From: Bin5 sp022827195 | GTDB lineage: Bacteria > Chloroflexota > Anaerolineae > Caldilineales > Caldilineaceae | NCBI GenBank assembly: GCA_965208275.1 | Contig: OZ242331.1 | Coordinates: 3,534,001 to 3,598,000, forward strand | DNA length: 64,000 nt | Direction: 5' to 3' | In this document: piece after piece, positions 43,523 through 52,140 of the stretch | How the letters are laid out: each line of letters starts with the position of its first letter | Position numbering within the stretch: position 1 is the stretch's first letter | The notes under the pieces: generated by a model | The model's database searches: none | The model's input: only the letters and a program-made list of their open reading frames with translations | What the model was told of the DNA's origin: nothing | Program-made: the position numbers and the translations under genes

Positions 43523-45343
43523 ATGGAAATGCGAAGGAAGTTCGGCGTACCACTGAAGATCGCTGTGCTCATTGCAGTGCTGGCCCTTCTGGTGGCCGGC
43601 TGCGGGCAGCCGGCCGCGCCCGCGTCCGAAGAGATGGCCGAGGAGCCTGCCGAAGAGACGACCAGCGTCGAAGGCGTCATGGATGTACCCAGGGAGCAGA
43701 CACTGATCGTCGGCTGGTGGGGCAGCAACGAGTTTGAGGAGTCGGAGATCTACACGCCCTTTGCCATCGGCGGCGACTATCAGCGCGGCCTGAACGTCAT
43801 CTACGAGGGCATGGCCTACTGGAATGCCTTCCGCGACGAGACGGTCATGTGGCAGGCCGAGAGCTTCGACTACAATGACGACTATACCGAGCTGACCATC
43901 TCGCTGCGGCCGGAGGTGATGTGGAGTGACGGCACGCCATTTACGGCCCATGACGTCGTCTACACGATCAACCACCTGATTGAAATCGGCGGCGAGGTCC
44001 GCTTCGGCAACGAAGTCCAACAGTACACCGAAGGGGCGGTCGCAGCCGACGACCATACCGCGGTCATCACCCTGAAATTCCCGTTCCCACGCTACCATGA
44101 CCGCTTCTTCGTCTGGAAGTGGGACTCGGGCGCCTTCCCGATCATGCCCAAGCACATCTTCGAAGGGCAGGATTGGGCGACGTTTACCCACTACGACATC
44201 GAGAAGGGCTGGCCTGTAACAACCGGCCCGCTGAAGGTGGTCTACTCTTCACCGCAGCAGAAGATGTTTGACCGGCGGGACGACTGGTGGGCGGTGGAGT
44301 CCGGCCTGACCGACGAGCTGAACATGGAGCGGGTCATGTTCGTCGTCGGCGGCACCGACCAGACGCGGCTGATCGAGCTGGTCACGAGCAACCAGATCGA
44401 CATCACCGAGTTGCAGGGCGCATCGATCCGAATGGCTGTCGAGCGCAATGAGAAGGTAACGGCGCACTATGGCCGCCAGGCCCCTTACGGCTATGTCGAC
44501 TGGTGGGCGCAGGCGCTGTGGCTGAATAACGAGAAGCCGCCATACGACGACGTCCACGTGCGCTGGGGCATCAGCTACCTGATCGACCGTCAGCAGATCG
44601 CGGACATTGCCTACGAAGGCCTGACGAGCCCCAACCCGATGCCGTACCCGCCGTATCCGGGACTCGAACAGTACACCGAGTCTATCTCCGACCTGCTTGA
44701 GGAGTACAATACCAACGAGTACAATCCGGAGAAGGCCGCCGCACACCTTGAGGCGGGCGGCTACAGCATGAACGACGACGGCATGTGGGCGGACGCCGAC
44801 GGCAACACGATCAAGGTGCCGCTGGAGTCCTGGTTTGCCTGGAACGCGCCGGCCGAGGTTCTGGTCGAGCAGCTCAAGCGGGGCGGGATCGACGCTGAGC
44901 TGACGACGCCGCCCGACGCCTGGGACCGCTTCGTTTCCAAGACGCACACCGCCTTCCCCGCCGGCCACACGGGCAGCCTGAAGGAGCCCTACGAGGCATT
45001 GAACCTGTACACCTGCGGCAAGGAGGGCGGCCCGGCCTCGAACTGGGCTTCCAACCAGTCGCTCTGGTGCAACGAAGCGTTCGACGAGATCGTGTTGGAG
45101 ATGTCACAGGTGCATCCGGATGATACCGAGACGATGAAGGCGCTCTTCCGTGAGGCGATGGAGATCTGGCTGCCGGAGCTGCCTTCGATCATGCTCTTCA
45201 ACTGGAAGCACAACATGGCGATGAACCAGACCTACTGGGAGAACTGGCCGACCGTTGACAGCAAGGATGGCGAGTATGTCAACGAAGCACCGCAGCTGCT
45301 CGGCTTCCACCTGGTCCTGCTGCATCTCGAACCGGCTGAATAG
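43523..45343 (+). CDS. Oligopeptide/oligosaccharide-type ABC substrate-binding lipoprotein, copy 1 (importer III)
   Basis: 606-residue SBP_bac_5-family binding protein. A Sec lipoprotein signal is visible: KIAVLIAVLALLVAGCGQ. An acidic linker follows, then the family core (ELTISLRPEVMWSDGTPFTAHDVVYTINHL; YLIDRQQIADIAYEGL). The ATG at 43523 has AAGGAGAAACAG upstream. It is a near-identical tandem copy of the gene at 46146, including about 60 bp of leader. Its own permease partner survives only as a 49-codon fragment at 45457, so it presumably shares the downstream permeases. Ligand unknown: this family transports peptides but also plant oligosaccharides. Confidence 0.92.
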   Translation: MEMRRKFGVPLKIAVLIAVLALLVAGCGQPAAPASEEMAEEPAEETTSVEGVMDVPREQTLIVGWWGSNEFEESEIYTPFAIGGDYQRGLNVIYEGMAYWNAFRDETVMWQAESFDYNDDYTELTISLRPEVMWSDGTPFTAHDVVYTINHLIEIGGEVRFGNEVQQYTEGAVAADDHTAVITLKFPFPRYHDRFFVWKWDSGAFPIMPKHIFEGQDWATFTHYDIEKGWPVTTGPLKVVYSSPQQKMFDRRDDWWAVESGLTDELNMERVMFVVGGTDQTRLIELVTSNQIDITELQGASIRMAVERNEKVTAHYGRQAPYGYVDWWAQALWLNNEKPPYDDVHVRWGISYLIDRQQIADIAYEGLTSPNPMPYPPYPGLEQYTESISDLLEEYNTNEYNPEKAAAHLEAGGYSMNDDGMWADADGNTIKVPLESWFAWNAPAEVLVEQLKRGGIDAELTTPPDAWDRFVSKTHTAFPAGHTGSLKEPYEALNLYTCGKEGGPASNWASNQSLWCNEAFDEIVLEMSQVHPDDTETMKALFREAMEIWLPELPSIMLFNWKHNMAMNQTYWENWPTVDSKDGEYVNEAPQLLGFHLVLLHLEPAE

Positions 45344-45456
45344 TCTACAGTAGTTTACATGTAGTAGTTTTCAGCAGTAGTTTACAGTGACGAGTGGTTA
45401 AGGGTTTGCAGCCCCGCTGGCCACTCGTCACTGCCCCTCTCTACGGGGGTCTGCAG

Positions 45457-45605
45457 ATGTGGGCCGCCGGCTGTCTCCTCAGACGGATCGCCTTCTTCCT
45501 CCCGATCGTACAGACCGCTGTCAGCGTGAGCTTCTTCCTGCCGCGGCTGTCCGGGCAGGGCCCGATCCGCGAGCGCATGATCAAACGGGTGCAGTCGGGC
45601 TGCGC
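45457..45605 (+). pseudogene. 5' fragment of a DppB-type permease gene
   Basis: Beginning at ATG 45457 the frame reads MWAAGCLLRRIAFFLPIV, then SFFLPRLSGQGPIRERMIKRVQSG, clearly homologous to the first 49 codons of the intact permease at 48065 (MWAAGYLLKRIAFFLLIV...). Homology stops abruptly after QSG; the sequence then joins the tail of an isomerase gene. The upstream spacer (TGACGAGTGG...CACTCGTCACT, CTACGGGGGT) is also duplicated from the region before 48065. Not functional. Confidence 0.88.
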
Positions 45606-45614
45606 AATGCAGTT

Positions 45615-45800
45615 CTGTCGAAGTTCCGCGACGATATAATCGACTACCGGCGGACGGTGCTGGCGTTGCACGAGGCCGGCTATGCCGGCTACATCTGCGT
45701 CGAGTAGGTGTGGACCGAATGGGAGGCCTACGAAGAGGTCGACAGCTTGTCTGAGACGATCCGGATGCGCGATCTGCTGCGTTCGGTTGACTCGAGTTGA
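45615..45800 (+). pseudogene. 3' fragment of a sugar isomerase/epimerase gene fused to the permease remnant
   Basis: The frame from 45615 reads LSKFRDDIIDYRRTVLALHE, AGYAGYICVE, a TAG stop, VWTEWEAYEEVDSLSETIRM and RDLLRSVDSS to a TGA at 45798-45800. It matches the last 62 codons of the intact isomerase at 35193-36038 (LQSKYQDNVIDYRR...YICVEYVWTEWE...RDLLRSVDLT); the in-frame TAG replaces a Tyr codon. It directly follows the permease fragment in a different frame, so the junction marks a deletion. Confidence 0.88.
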
Positions 45801-45857
45801 CGGGCCTGGCCAGCTGCGCGCGGAATCCTTCACCTGTCGGGAGCGAATTTTTCGCGT

Positions 45858-45886
45858 TTGCCCATAGCACCTCCGTCGTTTAGACT
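45858..45886 (+). promoter_or_regulatory. Sigma70-type promoter of the second oligopeptide-type binding-protein gene
   Basis: TTGCCC (45858-45863), 17-bp spacer ending CGTCGTT, TAGACT (45881-45886), preceded by AATTTTTCGCGTTTG. The spacer end CGTCGTTTA is shared with the importer II promoter at 36097, and the upstream block with 43338. The leader to the start codon is about 255 nt. Confidence 0.65.
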
Positions 45887-46145
45887 TCTCAGTGTCGAAT
45901 TCTGCAAGAGTGGAGTTGTTCCAGGCCGCTGCCAGCAGGAAGGTGTTCGTATTTTGTCCGGTCTTTGCCGCCCTTTGGTCACCGCCAAAGTCCGCCGGTT
46001 CAGGTCAGCGGCAGCCCAGACTCACACTTGTTCCTCAATACCACACTATCCATTTACAGTATCCATTTTCCATTGACAGTGCCGCAGTACCAGCGAATCC
46101 AGCGCGTATCAGTGTCCCATTTCACACGCAAAGGGAGATACAGTG

Positions 46146-47966
46146 ATGGAAAGGCGAAGTAAGTTCCGCGTACCATTGAAGATCGCTGTGCTTTTGGCTG
46201 TGCTGGCCCTTCTGGTGGCCGCCTGCGGGCAGGAGGCCGCGCCCGCGTCCGAAGAGATGGCCGAAGAGCCCGCCGAAGAGACGACCGGCGTCGAAGGCGT
46301 CATGGATGTGCCCAGAGAGCGGAGCCTGATAGTCGGCTGGTGGGGCAGCAACGAGTTTGAAGAGTCGGAGATCTACACGCCCTTCGCCATCGGCGGCGAT
46401 TATCAGCGCGGCCTCAACGTAGTCTACGAGGGCATGGCTTACTGGAATGCCTTCCGCGACGAGACGGTCATGTGGCAGGCCGAGAGCTTCGACTACAATG
46501 ACGACTATACCGAGCTGACCATCGCGCTGCGGCCGGAGGTGATGTGGAGCGACGGAACGCCGTTCACCGCCCACGACGTCGTTTATACGATCAACCACCT
46601 GAGCGAAATCGGCGGAGCGGTGCGCCACGGTAACGAGGTCCAGCAGTACACGAAAGAGGCGGTTGCGACCGATGACCACACCGTCGTCATCAGCCTGAAT
46701 TACCCCTTCCCGCGCTACCATGACCGCTTCTTCGTCTGGAAGTGGGACTCGGGCGCCTTCCCGATCATGCCCAAGCACATCTTCGAGGGGCAGGATTGGG
46801 CGACCTTCACCCACCTGGACATCGAGAAGGGCTGGCCCGTGACGACCGGCCCGCTGAAGGTGGTCTACTCATCGCCGCAACAGAAGATATTCGACCGGCG
46901 GGACGACTGGTGGGCGGTGGAGTCCGGCCTGACCGACGAGCTGAACATGGAGCGGGTCATGTTCGTCGTTGCCGGCACCGACCAGACGCGGCTGATCGAG
47001 CTGGTCACGAGCAACCAGATCGACATTACCGCGTTGCAGGGCTCCTCAATCCGGCTGGCCATCGAACGCAATGAGAAGGTAACGGCCCACAACGGCCGCA
47101 AGGCCCCCTACGGCTATGTCGACTGGTGGACGCAGGCGCTGTGGCTGAACAACGAGAAGCCGCCTTACGACAACGTCGACGTGCGCTGGGGCATCAGTTA
47201 CCTGATCGACCGTCAGCAGATCGTGGACATCGCCTTCGAGGGCCTGAATCCTCCGAACCGGATGCCGTATCCGCCGTATCCGGGACTCGAACAGTACACC
47301 GAGTCGATCGCCGACCTGCTTGAGCAGTACGACACCAACGAGTTCAACCCGGAGAAGGCCGCCGCACACTTTGAGGCCGCCGGCTACAGCATGAACGACG
47401 ACGGCATGTGGGCGGACGCCGACGGCAACACGATCAAGGTGCCGGTGGAGTCCTGGTTTGCCTGGAACGCGCCGGGTGAGGTTCTGGTCGAGCAGCTCAA
47501 GCGCGGCGGTATCGAAGCTGAGCTGACGACGCCGCCCGACGCCTGGGACCGCTTCGTTTCCAAGACGTACACCGCCTTCCCCGCCGGCCACACCGGCAGC
47601 CTGAAGGAGCCATACGAGGCGTTGAACCTGTACACCTGCGGCAAGGAGGGCGGCCCGGCTGCGAACTGGGCCTCCAACCAAGCGCTGTGGTGCAATGAAG
47701 CGTTCGACGAGGTCGTGCTGGAGATGTCGCGGGTGCATCCGGAAGATACCGAGACGATGAAGGCGCTCTTCCGCCAGGCGATGGAGATCTGGCTGCCGGA
47801 GCTGCCTGCGGTCATGCTCTTCAACTGGAAGCACAACATGGCGATGAACCAGACCTACTGGGAGAACTGGCCGACCGTTGACAGCAAGGATGGCGAGTAT
47901 GTCAACGAAGCGCCGCAGCTGCTCGGCTTCCACCTGGTCCTGTTGCATCTCGAACCGGCTCAATAG
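46146..47966 (+). CDS. Oligopeptide/oligosaccharide-type ABC substrate-binding lipoprotein, copy 2 (importer III)
   Basis: 606-residue SBP_bac_5 protein, tandem duplicate of 43523-45343 with roughly nine of ten residues identical in the stretches I compared. The signal KIAVLLAVLALLVAACGQ has a lipobox. Differences cluster in small substitutions such as ELQGASIRMAVER versus ALQGSSIRLAIER and TSPNPMPYP versus NPPNRMPYP, which may tune ligand choice. ATG 46146 is preferred over GTG 46143 by alignment with copy 1; AAAGGGAGA is upstream. It is followed by two permease and two ATPase genes, with which it makes a complete importer. Confidence 0.92.
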   Translation: MERRSKFRVPLKIAVLLAVLALLVAACGQEAAPASEEMAEEPAEETTGVEGVMDVPRERSLIVGWWGSNEFEESEIYTPFAIGGDYQRGLNVVYEGMAYWNAFRDETVMWQAESFDYNDDYTELTIALRPEVMWSDGTPFTAHDVVYTINHLSEIGGAVRHGNEVQQYTKEAVATDDHTVVISLNYPFPRYHDRFFVWKWDSGAFPIMPKHIFEGQDWATFTHLDIEKGWPVTTGPLKVVYSSPQQKIFDRRDDWWAVESGLTDELNMERVMFVVAGTDQTRLIELVTSNQIDITALQGSSIRLAIERNEKVTAHNGRKAPYGYVDWWTQALWLNNEKPPYDNVDVRWGISYLIDRQQIVDIAFEGLNPPNRMPYPPYPGLEQYTESIADLLEQYDTNEFNPEKAAAHFEAAGYSMNDDGMWADADGNTIKVPVESWFAWNAPGEVLVEQLKRGGIEAELTTPPDAWDRFVSKTYTAFPAGHTGSLKEPYEALNLYTCGKEGGPAANWASNQALWCNEAFDEVVLEMSRVHPEDTETMKALFRQAMEIWLPELPAVMLFNWKHNMAMNQTYWENWPTVDSKDGEYVNEAPQLLGFHLVLLHLEPAQ

Positions 47967-48064
47967 TTTACAGTAGTCTACTGTAGTTAACAGTGACGAG
48001 TGGCTAGTGGTCCGCAATCGAGCCGGCCACTCGTCGCTTCAGTTCTATCTACGGGGGTTTGCAG

Positions 48065-49069
48065 ATGTGGGCCGCCGGCTATCTCCTCAAACGAATCGCC
48101 TTCTTCCTCCTGATCGTGTGGACCGCGGCCACGGTGAACTTCTTCCTGCCGCGGCTGTCCGGGCAGGACCCGATCCGCGAGCGCATGATCAAGCTGGTGC
48201 AGTCGGGCAGCGCCTGGGGCAAGGGCATCGAGGACATGGTCGAGCTCTACAACGAGAAGTTCGGCCTGGACAAACCGCTGTGGCAGCAGTACCTGACTTA
48301 CCTGGGCGACATGGCCCGCTTTGAACTGGGCCATTCGATCGCATCCTACCCCAGGACAGTCAAGCAGATCCTGCGGGATTCGATGCTGTGGACGATCAGT
48401 CTGCTGACGGTAACGACGCTCCTGTCGTTTCTGTTCGGGACGGTCTTCGGCGCGATTGTGGCGTGGACGCGCGCGCCGTTGTGGCTGCGCTCGCTGGCGC
48501 CGCCGATTATGACGATGGCGGCCATCCCCTATTACCTATTGGGGCTGATCCTGCTCTTCATATTCGCGTTCGAGCTGCGCTGGTTCCCCGGTCACGGCGG
48601 TTACCGCATCGGCCACATCCCCAACTTGAGTTGGAAGTTTCTGTTGGAGGCGGGTGAACACGCCGTCCTGCCCGCGCTCTCCATCCTGCTTTCGAGCCTC
48701 GGTTTCTGGGCCATTGCCATGCGCGGCATGATGGTAACGGTCGAAGGCGAGGACTACATGACGCTGGCCGAGGCCAAGGGAATCAGGAGCGGGCGTCTCT
48801 TTTACGACTACGGGCTGCGCAATGCAATCCTGCCGCAGATCACCTCGCTGGCGCTGGCGATGGGTTACGTCTTCTCCGGCGCGCTGCTGGTCGAGGTGGT
48901 ATTTGGTTTTCCCGGCATCGGGACGGTGCTCTTCCAGGCGATCAAAGGCGTGGACTACCCCGTGATCCAGGGCATCGTACTGGCGATCATTCTGACACTC
49001 GCGACTACCACCTTGATCCTGGATTTGACGTTGCCGATCCTGGATCCACGAATCAGAAGGCGGACATAG
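48065..49069 (+). CDS. ABC transporter permease, DppB/OppB type (importer III)
   Basis: 334-residue inner-membrane permease with six helices, beginning MWAAGYLLKRIAFFLLIVWTAATVNFF. It has the family's large N-terminal loop (KFGLDKPLWQQYLTYLGDMARFELG) and the EAA-loop region YMTLAEAKGIRSGRLFYDYGLRNAILP, followed by VFGFPGIGTVLFQAI. ATG 48065 is taken, with GGGGG 8 bp upstream; a TTG two codons earlier is possible. The next permease starts directly after the stop. Confidence 0.93.
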   Translation: MWAAGYLLKRIAFFLLIVWTAATVNFFLPRLSGQDPIRERMIKLVQSGSAWGKGIEDMVELYNEKFGLDKPLWQQYLTYLGDMARFELGHSIASYPRTVKQILRDSMLWTISLLTVTTLLSFLFGTVFGAIVAWTRAPLWLRSLAPPIMTMAAIPYYLLGLILLFIFAFELRWFPGHGGYRIGHIPNLSWKFLLEAGEHAVLPALSILLSSLGFWAIAMRGMMVTVEGEDYMTLAEAKGIRSGRLFYDYGLRNAILPQITSLALAMGYVFSGALLVEVVFGFPGIGTVLFQAIKGVDYPVIQGIVLAIILTLATTTLILDLTLPILDPRIRRRT

Positions 49070-49969
49070 ATGGCAGTTCGGGCGGAAGGCGAGACGGCGA
49101 CGCGCCTCAGCACCAGTTCACCGATGCAGGGAGCCCTGGGCTACCTGCGCCGCAACCCGCCGCTTGCCTTTGGGCTGGGCCTGATTCTGATCCTCCTGTT
49201 GTTTTCGGTCGTGGGCCGGCTGGTTGTCAACGTGGAAGACGCTTCGCCCCTGTCTGCGCCTCCGTTCAAAGCGCCCTCCGCCGAGTATCCATTTGGCACG
49301 GACAAGGTGGGCCGGGACCTGCTGGCAGTGATGATCGTGGGCACGCCGCTCACCCTGCGCGTTGGCCTGCTGGCCGGCATATTGGGCGTGGCTTTTGCCA
49401 GCCTGCTGGCCTTTGCCGGGGCCTACTACGGTGGCATCATCGACGCGGTCATTCGCCTGGTTGTGGACGTCGGCCTGACGATCCCCAGCATCCTGATTCT
49501 GATCCTGATCGCGATCGCACTTAGAGGCGTCAACCCGACGGAGATGTCGCTGATCGTGGCTGCGACAGCGTGGCTGTGGCCGACGCGCACGATCCGATCG
49601 CAGGTCCTTTCGTTGAAGGAGCGCGCCTACGTTGACGTGGCGCGCATGTCGGGCATGCGCGGGTACGAGATTATCGTGCGCGAGCTGATGCCCAACCTCA
49701 TACCCTTCATCGTCGCCAATCTCGTCAACACCACCGCTTCGGCCATACTCGCCACCATCGGCATGGAAGCCCTTGGCCTGGGCCCGACCTCCCACCCGAC
49801 GCTGGGTATGACGATCTATTGGGTTATTCTGCACGCCGGTGTCCTGGGGGGATACTGGTGGTGGTGGCTGGCGCCGGTGGTGATCATCGTGCTTATCTTT
49901 ATCGCCCTCTACCTGACCTCGATCGGAATGGACGAGTTGGCAAATCCGAGGTTGAGGAGAAGCGTATGA
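49070..49969 (+). CDS. ABC transporter permease, DppC/OppC type (importer III)
   Basis: 299-residue partner permease. The N-terminal OppC domain precedes PFGTDKVGRDLLAVMIVGT, a DppC/OppC hallmark. The EAA region is YVDVARMSGMRGYEIIVRELMPNLIPFIVAN. The ATG abuts the upstream stop codon (no gap), and the end overlaps the first ATPase gene by 4 bp, so the whole block is translationally coupled. Confidence 0.93.
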   Translation: MAVRAEGETATRLSTSSPMQGALGYLRRNPPLAFGLGLILILLLFSVVGRLVVNVEDASPLSAPPFKAPSAEYPFGTDKVGRDLLAVMIVGTPLTLRVGLLAGILGVAFASLLAFAGAYYGGIIDAVIRLVVDVGLTIPSILILILIAIALRGVNPTEMSLIVAATAWLWPTRTIRSQVLSLKERAYVDVARMSGMRGYEIIVRELMPNLIPFIVANLVNTTASAILATIGMEALGLGPTSHPTLGMTIYWVILHAGVLGGYWWWWLAPVVIIVLIFIALYLTSIGMDELANPRLRRSV

Positions 49970-51030
49970 CGGCGGCGAGCGCAAACGGCGAGTCGGCGAA
50001 GAAATCAGCCACGCTACAGGTGCAGAACCTGCACGTCCACTACGCGACGCCGGAAGGCGCGGTGCGGGCGGTGGACGACGTGAGTTTCAATCTGGAAGCT
50101 GGCGAGCGATTCGGGCTTGTGGGCGAGTCCGGCTCGGGCAAAACGACGCTGGCGATGGCGTTGCTGCGCATGATCAAGCCGCCGGGACAGATCGAGTCGG
50201 GCCAGATATGGCTGGACGGCCAGGATGTGCTGTCGCTTTCGGGTGAGGGGATGCGTCAGTTGCGGCTGGCGGGCATCGCGCTGGTGGCGCAGGGCTCGAT
50301 GAACTCGCTCAATCCGGTGACGCGCATCCGGCGTCAGCTGCTTGACGGGATGAAAGATCACGCGGCCGGGCAGGCCGAGCCCGACGTCGGAGCGGCCGCG
50401 GCGAAGATGAACCGGCGCGAGCAGGACGACTACGTACGCGAACTGCTGGCGCGGGTCGGGTTGGAGCCGCAGGTTGCCAACATGTACCCGCACGAGCTGA
50501 GCGGCGGGATGAAGCAGCGGGTCTGCATCGCGATGGCGATCAGCCTGCGTCCCAAGGTGATTATCGCGGACGAACCGACCAGCGCGCTGGACGTGGTGGT
50601 GCAGATGCAGGTGATGGAGACGCTGCGCCGAGCGCAGGAGGAGGTCGGGGCGGCAGTCATACTGGTCGGCCACGACATGGGCATCATGGCACAGTTTGTG
50701 GACCGCGTGGGGGTGATGTATGCCGGCAAGCTGGTTGAAGTCTCGCCGGTGCGTGAGATCTTCCGGCGACCACTGCATCCCTACGCCGGTCTGCTGATCG
50801 AGAGCGTGCCCTCGTTGGAGAGCAAGGATGAATTGGAAGGCATTCCGGGTTTGCCGCCTTCACTGCTCGAACGTCCATCGGGCTGCCTCTTTCATCCCCG
50901 CTGCCCGCATGCCGCGGACGAATGCACAACGCAGGAGCAGACGCTGGCGGAGGTGGAGTCGGGGCGGTGGGTGGCCTGTCATCGCGTGGAGCTGATACAC
51001 GATCTGCAGCCGGCCGGAGAGGCGCAGTAG
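49966..51030 (+). CDS. ABC transporter ATPase, DppD/OppD type (importer III)
   Basis: 354-residue ATPase. Walker A is GLVGESGSGKTTLAMALLRM, the signature ELSGGMKQRV, Walker B PKVIIADEPTSALDVV and the switch His in ILVGHDMGIMAQ. The C-terminal oligopeptide-transporter extension with Cys residues, GCLFHPRCPHAADECTTQ, is a probable Fe-S site as known for DppD. The start at 49966 overlaps the permease stop (ATGA) and follows TTGAGGAGAAG; a longer frame is rejected because it would lie over the permease gene. Confidence 0.95.
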   Translation: MTAASANGESAKKSATLQVQNLHVHYATPEGAVRAVDDVSFNLEAGERFGLVGESGSGKTTLAMALLRMIKPPGQIESGQIWLDGQDVLSLSGEGMRQLRLAGIALVAQGSMNSLNPVTRIRRQLLDGMKDHAAGQAEPDVGAAAAKMNRREQDDYVRELLARVGLEPQVANMYPHELSGGMKQRVCIAMAISLRPKVIIADEPTSALDVVVQMQVMETLRRAQEEVGAAVILVGHDMGIMAQFVDRVGVMYAGKLVEVSPVREIFRRPLHPYAGLLIESVPSLESKDELEGIPGLPPSLLERPSGCLFHPRCPHAADECTTQEQTLAEVESGRWVACHRVELIHDLQPAGEAQ

Positions 51031-51058
51031 CCTGAACCAATTGCGAGTCACAAGATAG

Positions 51059-52099
51059 ATGAGCGCATTGCTCGAAGTACAACACATTACCAAGGTTTTC
51101 GGCGGCGGTCTGTTCAGCCGCAGCAGGACGGTGGCACTGGAAAACTTTTCGCTGGCGATCGCCAGCGAGCCTCCCTCGATCACGGCTGTGGTAGGTGAGA
51201 GCGGCAGCGGCAAGACGACGCTGGCCCGCATTCTGCTGGGTCTGGAGACCCCGACCGAGGGGCAGGTGCTCTATCAGGGGAAAGATCTGCAGGGACTGTC
51301 GACGGCGGAGTGGCACTCGTTCCGGCGCGACGTGCAGGTTGTCTTCCAGGACCCGTTCGAGGTCTACAATCCCTTCTACAAGGTAGACCATGTTCTGACG
51401 GCGCCGATTGCCCGGTTTGGGCTGGCCAGTTCGCGCCAGGAACGCCAGAGGCTGATCGAGGAGGCGCTGGAGGCGGTGGGGCTGCGCCCCGAAAACACGC
51501 TGGGGCGGCGTCCGCACCAGCTTAGCGGCGGACAGAGACAACGCATCATGGTGGCGCGTGCGCTGCTGTTGCGGCCGCGCCTGATCGTGGCCGACGAACC
51601 GGTCTCGATGATCGACGCGTCGCTGCGCGCCACTGTTCTGGGCAACCTGCGCCAGCTGAACGAGGAGTTCGGCATCTCCGTCGTCTATATTACCCACGAC
51701 CTGACAACGGCCTACCAGATCAGCGAGAACATCATTGTCATGTATTCCGGCTCGGTCGCGGAGGCGGGCGACATCGACCTCGTAGTGAAGCAGCCGCAGC
51801 ACCCCTATACGCAACTGCTGATCGGTTCGGTGCCGCAGCCCGACCCGGACCGCCGTTGGAATACGGAAGCGGCGACCGGATCATCGACTGTGGCGGCGGA
51901 TGGAAGCGTCTTCTGCAAATTTGTTGCGCGTTGCCCGCACGCCATGCCGAAATGTGCAGAGGAGATGCCGCCCCTGTACCGGACGGACCCGCATCGCCTC
52001 GCGGCCTGCTATCTGCACGAGGAGTCCCCAGCGCTCGCGGCAGAAGAGATGGCCTCGGTATTCGTCGGGCGCAACCTGAGCGCCGAATCTGCCCCTTGA
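51059..52099 (+). CDS. ABC transporter ATPase, DppF/OppF type (importer III)
   Basis: 346-residue second ATPase. Walker A is VVGESGSGKTTLARILLGLE, signature QLSGGQRQRIMVARALL, Walker B PRLIVADEPVSMIDASL, and switch His YITHDLTTAYQ. The C-terminal domain ends with a Cys cluster (VFCKFVARCPHAMPKCAEEMP). The Walker B region has EPVSMID where DppF usually has EPTSALD, a tolerated variation in sugar-oligomer and glutathione-type importers. Together with the upstream ATPase it forms the heterodimeric motor. No clear ribosome-binding site. Confidence 0.94.
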   Translation: MSALLEVQHITKVFGGGLFSRSRTVALENFSLAIASEPPSITAVVGESGSGKTTLARILLGLETPTEGQVLYQGKDLQGLSTAEWHSFRRDVQVVFQDPFEVYNPFYKVDHVLTAPIARFGLASSRQERQRLIEEALEAVGLRPENTLGRRPHQLSGGQRQRIMVARALLLRPRLIVADEPVSMIDASLRATVLGNLRQLNEEFGISVVYITHDLTTAYQISENIIVMYSGSVAEAGDIDLVVKQPQHPYTQLLIGSVPQPDPDRRWNTEAATGSSTVAADGSVFCKFVARCPHAMPKCAEEMPPLYRTDPHRLAACYLHEESPALAAEEMASVFVGRNLSAESAP

Positions 52100-52105
52100 A
52101 AGAGT

Positions 52106-52122
52106 GGGGGATTCCGTCCCCC
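52106..52122 (+). terminator. Possible weak terminator after importer III
   Basis: Hairpin GGGGGA (52106-52111), loop TTCCG, TCCCCC (52117-52122), lying between converging genes. The downstream tract has only three T, so termination would be inefficient or factor-assisted. Confidence 0.35.
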
Positions 52123-52140
52123 GGTTTCCCGCCCGAGCAG

